Position numbers and translations under genes: made by a program. This document shows, in pieces, positions 24,715-32,574 of a DNA stretch of 64,000 nucleotides. The notes under the pieces are model-generated. The model saw only the letters and a list, made by a program, of their open reading frames with translations. It did not search any database and was not told the DNA's origin. Numbering within the stretch: position 1 is the stretch's first letter; every line of letters begins with the position of its first letter. The DNA is taken from NCBI GenBank assembly GCA_020636955.1, contig JACJWY010000006.1, positions 62,001-126,000 of the forward strand. Reading direction: 5' to 3'. The stretch is from Thermoleophilales bacterium. GTDB lineage: Bacteria > Actinomycetota > Thermoleophilia > Solirubrobacterales > 70-9.

Positions 24715-26070
24715 TCAGATAGCCGCAGCCTGAACCGGAGTTCGCGTATTGCCCGTGTCGGCTTCCTGCCGGGGTCGGACCATCGCCACCGCACCCTTTG
24801 ACGGGGCATAGGCGAGTCCCTTGAACTTTTCTCCCTCCGCGAGGCGGTTGGTCGCGGCGAGGTCGAATCGGCGGAGCAGGGTTCTGAGGACGATGTCCAT
24901 CTCCATCTGGGCGAAGGCGGCGCCGAGGCAGCGGCGCATGCCTCCCCCGAAGGGAATCCACGAGTAGGTGTCGGGTTTCTTGCCGAGGTAGCGATCCGGA
25001 TTGAAATGGTCGGCTTCGGGGTGAGCATTCGAATCCATGTTGGTTTCCCGGATATTGCAGATGACCCTGGTCCCGGCCGGCAGCTTCCAGCCGTCCAGTT
25101 CAAAGTTCTCCGCGAAAACGGATCGGCCGGTCATGCCGATAACCGGGCGGATTCTGAGTACTTCGTTTATCACGGCCAGCCGGTATTCGCTTTCGTCGGT
25201 ACGGGCATCGACCGTAAGACGGTCCAGGACCTCCGGATGCCTGGTCACACGTTCGATCGTCCAGGCCAGCGAAGAGGCGGTCGTTTCATGGCCGGCGACC
25301 AGGATGGTCATCAGTTCTTCCCCGGTCGCCTGATAATCGACTGCCCGCCCCTCCTTCAAATCTGTATTCAGCATCAGGGCCAGAATGTCGATCCGCTCTT
25401 CGAGATCGGGGTCCGATAGGTGTTTGTCAATCAGGTTCCGGATGATTTCGTGAAACCTGGCCATCAGGGCTTCACCCCGACCACCGGGACTGTGCCTGCC
25501 GTAATCGCGCATCAACCGTTCGGATGCGACCCGCATTTGTCCGTAACGGGTGATCGGCGGAATGATCTCCTCCAGCTGCGACAGTTCCCGGCCTTCGGCC
25601 CCGAATACCGCCCTGAGGATGATCCGCAGGGTCACCCTGTTGAATGACTTGATGGTGGGAAACGGTTCGTTGGAAGGCCAGCTGTCCATTTCGCGGTTAG
25701 CTTCGAACTCGACCAGATTCTCGTAGGAGCGCATCCGCTCGCCGTGAAACGGTGGCAGGAGCTTGCGCCGTTCGGCCAGGTGTTCTTCCTCATCCATGGA
25801 GAAGATCGACCCCTCACCGAGGGTCCGGCCCAAAGCGTTGTCACCGGCGTGGAGGATGTTGCCCTTTGCGGTGAAGACCTTGCGATGAAGCTCGGCCCCG
25901 CGAATCGAGACGGCCGGGCCGAAACCGGCGATGTCGACGAAGAAGATGTCCCCGTACTGCTGATGCCAGCGGTGGAAGGCCCGGTTGCGGGCGGCGAGGA
26001 AAAGCGCCGCATTGACTCGCTTCGGGTTGCGAGGACCGGGCGGAAGGCTGATGTCAGCGGCTGCACTCAA
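24715..26070 (-). CDS. Cytochrome P450
   Basis: 451 residues. The heme-ligand loop FGGGMRRCLG (Cys near 380), the I-helix VAGHETTAS (near 255), the ExxR pair in NEVLRIRP, and FNPDRY are all present. Predicted monooxygenase hydroxylating an unactivated carbon. The start is TTG at 26070, overlapping the SDR stop as TTGA; the open frame runs further upstream through the SDR gene, but that part has no P450 character and is rejected. Last gene of the BVMO-SDR-P450 operon. Redox partners are not encoded nearby. The CYP family was not assigned. Confidence 0.93.
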   Translation of the reverse strand: MSAAADISLPPGPRNPKRVNAALFLAARNRAFHRWHQQYGDIFFVDIAGFGPAVSIRGAELHRKVFTAKGNILHAGDNALGRTLGEGSIFSMDEEEHLAERRKLLPPFHGERMRSYENLVEFEANREMDSWPSNEPFPTIKSFNRVTLRIILRAVFGAEGRELSQLEEIIPPITRYGQMRVASERLMRDYGRHSPGGRGEALMARFHEIIRNLIDKHLSDPDLEERIDILALMLNTDLKEGRAVDYQATGEELMTILVAGHETTASSLAWTIERVTRHPEVLDRLTVDARTDESEYRLAVINEVLRIRPVIGMTGRSVFAENFELDGWKLPAGTRVICNIRETNMDSNAHPEADHFNPDRYLGKKPDTYSWIPFGGGMRRCLGAAFAQMEMDIVLRTLLRRFDLAATNRLAEGEKFKGLAYAPSKGAVAMVRPRQEADTGNTRTPVQAAAI

Positions 26071-26978
26071 TGGTGAGCCGGTTGCGACTCGCGGGCCGGT
26101 TTCTTCGCCTGGGGTGGGATGCCGCGGGCCTCGAGTTCCTTTTCGAAGCGGCGCTGGAACAGGCCGAAAGCCTTCGGCCAGCGCCGGGGCGCGAGTCGAA
26201 CCAGGGCGTCCAGAAGCCTGGCATCGTTGCCGACCAGGACCCGGGGGTTGTTTGCTTCGACCCCGTTGATCACGATCTCGGCCGCGCGGGAAGGCTCCAT
26301 CTTGAGCAGCTTCTCGTTGTAGTAGCGGGTTCGCTCCTCGTGCTCGGGGGTTACCTCCTGTCCCGTGTCCTTGGCCCACTTCAGGGCCGAGTCGGCGATC
26401 GCCGTCTTGATGCCTCCGGGATGGACCACGGTGGTCCTGACCGGATGCTCCTCCGCCTTGAGGTCGAATGCGATCGACTCGGTGAAACCGCGAACCGCAA
26501 ACTTGCTGGAGCAATAAGCACTGAGCCCCTCCTGGGCCATGATCCCGTTGAGGCTCGAAACGTTGACGATGTGGCCGTCACCCGAGGCGATCAGATGCGG
26601 CAGGAACTCCTTGGTCCCGTTTATCACGCCCCAGAAGTTCACGTTCATGATTCGCTCGTAACGGTCATAGTCGAATTCGGTGACCGGTCCGTTGTCGGCG
26701 ATGCCGGCGTTGTTGTAGATCTGGTGAACCCGGCCGAAGCGGTCGGCGATCTCGCCGGCGTAAACGGCAACGGCTTCCCGGTCACTGACGTCCAGCGCCG
26801 CAGCGTGGACCTCGGTGCCGCCGCCTATCAGGGAGGCTGTCTCCTCGGCCGCTTCAAGCCTGATGTCGCTGACCCCGACCGCTCTCGCTCCCCGCTTCGC
26901 CAACTCAAGGGCGAGGGCCCGGCCAATACCGGACCCCGCTCCTGTTACAACACAGACCTTGTCTCTAACCTGGCTCAA
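26067..26978 (-). CDS. Short-chain dehydrogenase/reductase
   Basis: 303 residues. The cofactor loop is TGAGSGIG (about 13-20) with NNAGIADNG; the catalytic residues are Ser in NVSSLNG and the YxxxK of SAYCSSKFA. Asp in VSDIRLEAAE suggests NAD preference. The C-terminal extension (about 240-303, rich in Arg/Lys) exceeds the 250-residue norm. It would oxidise the alcohol made by the P450 to a ketone, the substrate type for the monooxygenase upstream (inference). The TTG start overlaps the BVMO stop (TTGA), with GGAGGAG in front. Confidence 0.9.
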   Translation of the reverse strand: MSQVRDKVCVVTGAGSGIGRALALELAKRGARAVGVSDIRLEAAEETASLIGGGTEVHAAALDVSDREAVAVYAGEIADRFGRVHQIYNNAGIADNGPVTEFDYDRYERIMNVNFWGVINGTKEFLPHLIASGDGHIVNVSSLNGIMAQEGLSAYCSSKFAVRGFTESIAFDLKAEEHPVRTTVVHPGGIKTAIADSALKWAKDTGQEVTPEHEERTRYYNEKLLKMEPSRAAEIVINGVEANNPRVLVGNDARLLDALVRLAPRRWPKAFGLFQRRFEKELEARGIPPQAKKPARESQPAHH

Positions 26979-28486
26979 ACCGGAATCTCCTCCTCGACCT
27001 CGGACTTCCGTTCGCTTCGACGGAACTCCATGTACTCATCAGCGACATTACCTTCCCTGAGGAATCGCGAATCCTTGGCATAGTTCTGGGCCAGGTACCA
27101 CGGCTCCTCCGTGCCCTGCTTGGGCAGGCTGTCGAGAGCCCTGAGCACGTAGCCGGCCGGGAAGTCCAGCAGCGGAATTCGCTTCATCCGTGGATCGGTG
27201 ACTCTGGCGACGGCAATATCGGCACCGACCTGGTCCATGTGGCCGAGCAGCCGGCAGAAGTACTCGCAGACCAGATCGATCTTCAGGGTCCAGGACGAAT
27301 TCGTGTACCCGACCGCGAAGACCAGGTTGGGAACGTCGCTGAGCATCATGCCCTTGTAGGCGACCGATTCCGGCGCATCGAATGCCTCGCCGTCGATCTC
27401 CACCTCGATGCCGCCGAAGAGCTGGACGTTGAGGCCGGTCGCGGTGATCACGATGTCGGCATCCAGCTGTTGGCCCGACTCCAGGCGAATTCCGGCCTGG
27501 TTGAAGGTCTCGATCCGGTCGGTCACCACCGTGGCCGACCCGTTGCGGATCGACTTGTAGAGATCGCCGTTGGGCACCGCGCAGAGGCGCTGGTCCCAAG
27601 GGTCATAGGTCGGGTTGAAATGGACATCGACATCGCAGCCAGAACCCTCAAGTTCCTTACGGTTCACGCGACGGATGAAGGCGCGGGCTGCCTTCGGGAA
27701 CCTCTGGCTGAACTGGTAGACGAACTTCTGACGCAGGATGTTCTTGCGGCGGATCAACCGGTAGGCGCGCTGGTCGCCGATCCAGCGTCTGAGCGCGAGG
27801 CCGAGCCGGTCCTTTTCGGGTACCGGCAGGATGTAGGTCGGCGAGCGCTGCAGCATGGTCACGTGCTCGGCCTCTTTGGCCAGTTCAGGCAGGAGTGTGA
27901 CTGCGGTGGCGCCACTGCCGATGATCACTACCTTCTTGTCGGCGAAATCCAGGTCCTCGGGCCAGTGCTGCGGATGAATTACCTGGCCGGCGAAGTCGGC
28001 GAGACCATCGAAATGCGGCATGTAGCCCTGGTCGTAGCGGTAGTAGCCGGTGGCCGCGAAAATCCACTTCGCTCTCATCTCAAAGCTTTCGCCAGTGTCC
28101 GCTAACTCGACGGTCAGCGTCCAGCGGGCCTCTTTGGTGGACCATTCTGCGCGCTTCACTTTGTGGCCGTAACGGATCTTCCGGTCGATGCCGTTTTCGA
28201 CTGCGGTCTCGTTGATGTAGGCCTTGATCGCGGGGCCGTCGGCGATCGCTTTTTCATCGGTCCAGGGCTTGAACTGATAGCCGAAGGTGTAAAGGTCCGA
28301 GTCGGAACGGATCCCCGGATACCGGAAAAGATCCCAGGTGCCGCCAAGATCGGCACGAGACTCGAGGATTGCGTAGCTCTTGCCCGGATGCTCCTTCTGG
28401 AGGTGGTAGGCAGCGCCAATACCAGAGACGCCGGCACCGATGATCAAGACGTCGAGTTCATCCTGCGGGTTTTCCATGTGATTCAT
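26975..28486 (-). CDS. Flavin monooxygenase, Baeyer-Villiger type
   Basis: 503 residues. FAD loop GAGVSGIG (17-24); the type I Baeyer-Villiger fingerprint FxGxxxHxxxWP is seen exactly as FAGQVIHPQHWP (near 167-178); the NADPH loop is GSGATAV. It is similar in layout to EtaA/MymA-like enzymes. It should insert oxygen next to a carbonyl, giving an ester or lactone. The ATG start at 28486 is preceded by AAGGA. First gene of the operon with SDR and P450, divergent from PucR, which is its likely activator. Confidence 0.9.
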   Translation of the reverse strand: MNHMENPQDELDVLIIGAGVSGIGAAYHLQKEHPGKSYAILESRADLGGTWDLFRYPGIRSDSDLYTFGYQFKPWTDEKAIADGPAIKAYINETAVENGIDRKIRYGHKVKRAEWSTKEARWTLTVELADTGESFEMRAKWIFAATGYYRYDQGYMPHFDGLADFAGQVIHPQHWPEDLDFADKKVVIIGSGATAVTLLPELAKEAEHVTMLQRSPTYILPVPEKDRLGLALRRWIGDQRAYRLIRRKNILRQKFVYQFSQRFPKAARAFIRRVNRKELEGSGCDVDVHFNPTYDPWDQRLCAVPNGDLYKSIRNGSATVVTDRIETFNQAGIRLESGQQLDADIVITATGLNVQLFGGIEVEIDGEAFDAPESVAYKGMMLSDVPNLVFAVGYTNSSWTLKIDLVCEYFCRLLGHMDQVGADIAVARVTDPRMKRIPLLDFPAGYVLRALDSLPKQGTEEPWYLAQNYAKDSRFLREGNVADEYMEFRRSERKSEVEEEIPV

Positions 28487-28580
28487 TTCGGGATCCTTCT
28501 GGTAGGTCGCCGGGTAACACAATGGTCCCCGTCCGTTCGCCCGCTGGCAACGTTGGAAAATCCAGACCTCGGTGATTTCC

Positions 28581-28661
28581 TGTGCGAAATGCACATGAAC
28601 TCGGCAAAGTACGCATCTTCAGGCGCGCGACACGTGATTTACGCCTAGCCGGGGGTAGTCT
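28581..28661. promoter_or_regulatory. Divergent control region: PucR gene and BVMO operon
   Basis: The intergenic stretch of 181 bases contains a perfect inverted repeat TGTGC-GAAAT-GCACA (28581-28595), a candidate operator about 100 bases before the BVMO start and 70 before pucR. TAGTCT (28656-28661) six bases before the pucR ATG is its probable -10 box (leaderless). Confidence 0.5.
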
Positions 28662-28667
28662 GCATTC

Positions 28668-29873
28668 ATGTCATGGCCAAAGCCCTCGCCCCGCATTGCC
28701 GAGCTGATCCGCAACTGTGTAAACCGGCTGCTGGAGGATTCTCAAAGCGTGATCGCCGCGGTCAACGAGGCGAGCATTCCGGCCGAGGTTGCCGGTGCGG
28801 GCAGCGATCCGGTGCTGCTGCGCAACTACCGGCGGATCAACGAAGCCACGGTGCTCCAGTGGGCCGAGGCGAATCTGAGAGACCCGGGTTGCGAGGTTCC
28901 CCCGTACTCCGGATCGGAAATAACCGCCCTGACCAGGGACCTGGTCCGGCGGGGCCTCGATTCGAACGCGCTCGAGCCTTACCGGGCCGGTCAGAACATC
29001 ACCTGGCAGAAGTGGATGGAAGTCGCTTTCGAGGAAACCGACGACACCGACGAGTTGCGGGAGCTGCTCGAAGTGTCGGCGCGATCCATCTTTGACTACG
29101 TGGACAAGACGATGATGCTGACCGCGGAGCGTATCCAGGAACAGCGGGAGGAGCTCAACCAGACCGGCGCCGAAAGGCTCGAGACAGTAGTCCTCCTGCT
29201 CGAGGGCAATCCGATCGATCCGCATCAGGCCGCGGCCCGTCTCAATTACAGCTTTGACGGAACCCAGCTCGCGGCGGTGATCTGGCAGGACGAAACACCC
29301 GAAACGGACGCGCTCGAGGTGGCGGCCGAGAGGCTGAAGGCCGCGTCGGGCTCGTCAAGCCTCCTCGCCGTCCACGCGACCAGTGCTGCGCTCTGGGTGT
29401 GGGTGAAGCCGGCCAGAGAACTCGCGGAAATCGAGGCCGGGCTCGCCGATGGAGGTCGGGTCCGTTTCGCGCTGGGCACCCCGCTGAGCGGTCTCGCCGG
29501 ATTTCGACAGAGCCACGCCGATGCTTCCGAGGTGCAGCGACTGGTGCTGCGGCTCGGTTCCCGACTGGAAGTCGCGCGTTACAACCAGATGAAGGTCGTG
29601 GCGCTGCTTACTCACGACGATCAACGGGCATCCAGGTTCCTCACGGAAACCCTGGGCGGGCTGGTCGAGGGGCCGGAGAACCTCAAGGAGACTCTCCGCG
29701 TCTACCTGAGGAACCAGTCCAATGCGACCAGAACGGCGGAACTCCTCTTCGCGCACCGGAACACCGTCCTGGCCCGGATCGCCAGGGCCGACGAGCTGCT
29801 CCCCTCCCCTCTCTCCGAATCATCCTTCGAGGTAGCCGCGGCTCTGGAAATCCACCACTGGCGCGAGAGTTGA
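28668..29873 (+). CDS. PucR-family transcriptional regulator
   Basis: 401 residues. The C-terminal helix-turn-helix of the PucR/CdaR type lies at about 335-398 (ETLRVYLRNQSNATRTAELL, then HRNTVLARIARADELL). The central part (about 170-310) resembles the GGDEF-like domain usual in these regulators, and the N-terminus is an all-helical sensor-like region. PucR members typically activate neighbouring catabolic genes when a metabolite is present; the divergent BVMO-SDR-P450 operon is the obvious target. Start ATG after TAGTCT-N6, leaderless. Confidence 0.88.
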   Translation: MSWPKPSPRIAELIRNCVNRLLEDSQSVIAAVNEASIPAEVAGAGSDPVLLRNYRRINEATVLQWAEANLRDPGCEVPPYSGSEITALTRDLVRRGLDSNALEPYRAGQNITWQKWMEVAFEETDDTDELRELLEVSARSIFDYVDKTMMLTAERIQEQREELNQTGAERLETVVLLLEGNPIDPHQAAARLNYSFDGTQLAAVIWQDETPETDALEVAAERLKAASGSSSLLAVHATSAALWVWVKPARELAEIEAGLADGGRVRFALGTPLSGLAGFRQSHADASEVQRLVLRLGSRLEVARYNQMKVVALLTHDDQRASRFLTETLGGLVEGPENLKETLRVYLRNQSNATRTAELLFAHRNTVLARIARADELLPSPLSESSFEVAAALEIHHWRES

Positions 29874-29874
29874 A

Positions 29875-29891
29875 CCGCCCCGTCCGGGCGG
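29875..29891. terminator. Bidirectional hairpin between pucR and tetR
   Basis: CCGCCC (29875-29880), loop CGTCC, GGGCGG (29886-29891) forms a perfect 6-bp GC stem within the short gap between two convergent genes. There is no U run, so it is a probable but unproven terminator. Confidence 0.45.
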
Positions 29892-29892
29892 G

Positions 29893-30537
29893 CTAGCCGG
29901 CAGACGGAACCGGAAGGTCCCGCTGCGAGATCTCGGCTGCCTCTGCGGCCGGTACGCCCAACATCCTCAACACCATCTCGGCGTGGTGCTGGTCGGCGTT
30001 CTCGGCAACGCTCCCTTCAAGGATCGCCCGGGTCGCCCCCAGCAGAGCGCCGCCGCTCGCGTTGATGGTGAGGATCGGATCGGCAGTCGAGAACCTTCCG
30101 GCCTCGACACCGGCCAGCAGGTCCCGAAGGGCCCGGGGGGCGAGCGTGCCGGCCAGGAGACGATGAGAGGCATCGAGCTGGATCATCAGCCAGCCCCAGA
30201 TCGGGTCCGTGCTGGCGAGGCGGAGGAAATACCGGTGAGCGATCGAGACCACCTCGGCGGGATCGTCGAGACCGGCTGTCAGCTGATCTACGGCCGAGGC
30301 CTGGAGTTCGGTCATCTCGTCGATCACAGCCTCGACGATCTGATTCTTGTCGGCGAAGTGGTTGTAGAAGGAACCAAATCCGACGTCAGCCGCATCGGTG
30401 ATTTCCTGAATGCGGGTCGCCTCGACCCCCTGACGGGAAAAGAGCTCGCGGGCGGCGTCCATCAGCCGGCGCCTGGTCCGTTCTTTCCGGCGTGCTCCCC
30501 GGTCCGGTTCGGAGGTTGTTTCCTGCGGCGGTGTCAC
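29893..30537 (-). CDS. TetR-family regulator of ring-cleavage module A
   Basis: 214 residues. The helix-turn-helix is IQEITDAADVGFGSFYNHF. The remainder resembles the regulator of module B at 39108 (shared pattern: ILTINASGGALLGATRAIL here, LRASGGALLGVIHTILL there; both end with an AEA...LP tail), so the two are paralogues. The GTG start follows TACGAT (30544-30549, minus strand) by six bases. Divergent from the MBL-dioxygenase-hydroxylase operon, its likely target. Confidence 0.87.
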   Translation of the reverse strand: MTPPQETTSEPDRGARRKERTRRRLMDAARELFSRQGVEATRIQEITDAADVGFGSFYNHFADKNQIVEAVIDEMTELQASAVDQLTAGLDDPAEVVSIAHRYFLRLASTDPIWGWLMIQLDASHRLLAGTLAPRALRDLLAGVEAGRFSTADPILTINASGGALLGATRAILEGSVAENADQHHAEMVLRMLGVPAAEAAEISQRDLPVPSAG

Positions 30538-30575
30538 GGGGCGATCGTAGCATCAGCAGGTTCAGACAGATGGAA

Positions 30576-30613
30576 ATATCATAGTTGATGAAATCGTCAG
30601 TTTCAGCTACTCT
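30576..30613 (+). promoter_or_regulatory. Promoter and candidate operator of module A
   Basis: TTGATG (30585-30590), 17 bases, TACTCT (30608-30613) fits a promoter for the MBL-fold gene. The imperfect palindrome ATATCAT-AGTTG-ATGAAAT (30576-30594; six of seven pairs) covers the -35 box and could bind the divergent TetR. Confidence 0.45.
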
Positions 30614-30661
30614 GTCTCCGGGAGTTGCGTTCATCTGACCACGGGAGGACTGGAGAAAGAA

Positions 30662-31675
30662 ATGGCTACTACTCGCAGGGAAATGCTCGTGGCAGCTGCA
30701 GGGGGCTTGCTGACCGCCGGGCTGGGCGGCATGCTCGTCAACGCGCCAAGGGCGTCAGGAGAGACCGAAATTACTCCGGTGATCTCGAAAGGCCGAACCA
30801 AGATCGTGATCCTCGGTTCCCAGGGCGGTCAGCAGATCTCCCAGCTCACCGGCGCCGGGGTGCGGTGCGGCACCTCGGTCCTGATCGACGTTGACGGCGT
30901 GCTCACGATTCTTGACTGTGGCTGCGGCAGCACCCACCGGATCGCCGAAGCGGGCTACGACCTCAATCAAGTTCGCAACATCATCATCACCCACTACCAC
31001 CAGGACCATGTCGCCGAACTCGGTTCGATGGCCTCCTTCGCCTGGTCGACGGGACGCAACGGGCTCGACAAGAAGCGCCGCCTGGACGTCTACGGGCCGA
31101 CTGGCACCAAGCGTTACGAAAAGGGCTTTAAGCAGTCAGTGTGGCTATCGATCAACGACCAGCAGACGAAGCTGGGGCAGCGTCCCTACTTCAACAAGTT
31201 CGCGTTCTGGCATGAGTTCAAGCCGCCGCTTCACACGAAGAAGATCTTTTCCTCCGGTAAGTGGGACATCCGGGCGACCAGGGTCAAGCACGGCGGCATG
31301 CCGGCAGTCGGCTACCGGATCCGGACCCCCGATGTCGACATGGTCTTCAGCGGCGATCGCGGCCGGAAGGGCGACAATTTCGCTTCCTTTGCCAAAGGTG
31401 CCGATGTCCTTTTCCACGAGATCATCGCCGAGGGCCTGGTAGTCAGCAACCTGACTGCCCAGGGGCAGGCGAAGAGCTTCATCAGCCATCTGGTCAACGA
31501 CCACTGCAACCCGGAGACCGTAGGCCGCGTTGCGACCAAGGCGGGAGTCGGAACACTTGTCCTGTACCACCTGATCCCGGGCAACCCCGGACTGGTCGAC
31601 GCCTTCTGGAAGGGTCAGGTCGCGCCCTACTATGACGGCGAAGTAATCGTGGCACGCGATTTGATGGTGGTCTGA
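30662..31675 (+). CDS. MBL-fold metallo-hydrolase with probable Tat signal
   Basis: 337 residues. The zinc motif HYHQDH is at 111-116, with later ligands in RVKHGGMP, SGDRGR and the LYHLIPG His. The N-terminus TTRREMLVAAAGGLLTAG resembles a twin-arginine signal with a hydrophobic core, so export as a folded metalloenzyme is predicted. Relatives act on phosphodiesters, sulfate esters or lactones; the true substrate is unknown. First gene of module A; GGGAGG and GGAGAAAG lie before the ATG. Its position before two cytosolic oxygenases suggests that it releases their substrate outside the cell (inference). Confidence 0.8.
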   Translation: MATTRREMLVAAAGGLLTAGLGGMLVNAPRASGETEITPVISKGRTKIVILGSQGGQQISQLTGAGVRCGTSVLIDVDGVLTILDCGCGSTHRIAEAGYDLNQVRNIIITHYHQDHVAELGSMASFAWSTGRNGLDKKRRLDVYGPTGTKRYEKGFKQSVWLSINDQQTKLGQRPYFNKFAFWHEFKPPLHTKKIFSSGKWDIRATRVKHGGMPAVGYRIRTPDVDMVFSGDRGRKGDNFASFAKGADVLFHEIIAEGLVVSNLTAQGQAKSFISHLVNDHCNPETVGRVATKAGVGTLVLYHLIPGNPGLVDAFWKGQVAPYYDGEVIVARDLMVV

Positions 31676-31695
31676 GTCGAGTTGAGGAGAAAGAA

Positions 31696-32574
31696 GTGAT
31701 CAGCGAACGGGTAGGACATATGGCGATCCGGGTGCCCGACCTGGATGAAGCAGTTGACTTTTACCAGGACATCCTGGGGCTGGTCGAAACGGAACGCGAC
31801 GGCGGAACTTCGTACATGACCTGCAATGAGCGCCACCACGAACTGATCCTGATCCAGGACGAAGGAGTGCGGGGATACGAATACGTGGGACTCGAGGTTC
31901 CGGACGCCGAAACGCTGGAGAAGGCCAGGTCGCTGGTCTACCGGGCCGGCGGGGAGCTGATCGGGCGCACCTATGACGGTGAGCCGGGGGTCGACCGGGC
32001 CGCCCTCCTCCGGGGACCGGATGGTCATATCTACAAGCTTTTCGTCGGCATGGAGGAAACCGGTCCGCTGCCCGAGGGTGACCGGGTCGAAAGGTTCGAG
32101 CACTACTCGTTCAAATCCCGCAACCTGGGCAAGAGCGAGAGGTTCATCCAGGAAGCGCTCGGGTTCCGCTTCTCGGACCGGCTCGGCCGGAACGCAAGCT
32201 GGTGGCATTGTGAGTCCCTCCATCACGGTATGGCCTTCGTCTTCGCGCCGAAGCCGGAGCTCTCCCACTACGCATTCACCGGCACCGACCTCAACGCGAT
32301 CGGTCGTATAGCCGACCGGCTTCGTGCCCGAGGTCAGAGGGCGATCTGGGGACCGAGCCGTCACGGCCCCGGCAACAACCTCTTCCTGTATTTCCACGAC
32401 ACCGCCGGGGCGATGATCGAAATCTGCGCCGACCTCGCCCTGATGCCGCCGGAAGGCGATTACGCCGCCCGCCAATGGACCGGCGGCCTGAAGGACATCA
32501 ACCAGTGGGGCGGCCTCCCCCCGCTCCGCTTCATCCTGACCGGATTCCCGATCGCGGACATCCATGGCAGCTGA
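31696..32574 (+). CDS. Extradiol (type I, two-domain) ring-cleavage dioxygenase, module A
   Basis: 292 residues, tandem VOC domains. Expected Fe(II) ligands in the C-terminal domain: H136 (RFEHYSFK), H191 (ELSHYAF), E242 (AMIEICA). This fits catechol 2,3-dioxygenase-type enzymes that open the ring next to the diol. It is a paralogue of the module B enzyme at 36363, with identical numbering of the three ligands. The start GTG is preceded by GAGGAGAAAGAA. It overlaps the hydroxylase gene by 11 bases. Ring substrate not determinable. Confidence 0.87.
   Translation: MISERVGHMAIRVPDLDEAVDFYQDILGLVETERDGGTSYMTCNERHHELILIQDEGVRGYEYVGLEVPDAETLEKARSLVYRAGGELIGRTYDGEPGVDRAALLRGPDGHIYKLFVGMEETGPLPEGDRVERFEHYSFKSRNLGKSERFIQEALGFRFSDRLGRNASWWHCESLHHGMAFVFAPKPELSHYAFTGTDLNAIGRIADRLRARGQRAIWGPSRHGPGNNLFLYFHDTAGAMIEICADLALMPPEGDYAARQWTGGLKDINQWGGLPPLRFILTGFPIADIHGS

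Noticed and set aside
26071..26514. N-terminal extension of the cytochrome P450 frame
   Set aside because: It runs through the short-chain dehydrogenase gene in another phase; the P450-like sequence begins at the TTG overlapping the SDR stop.
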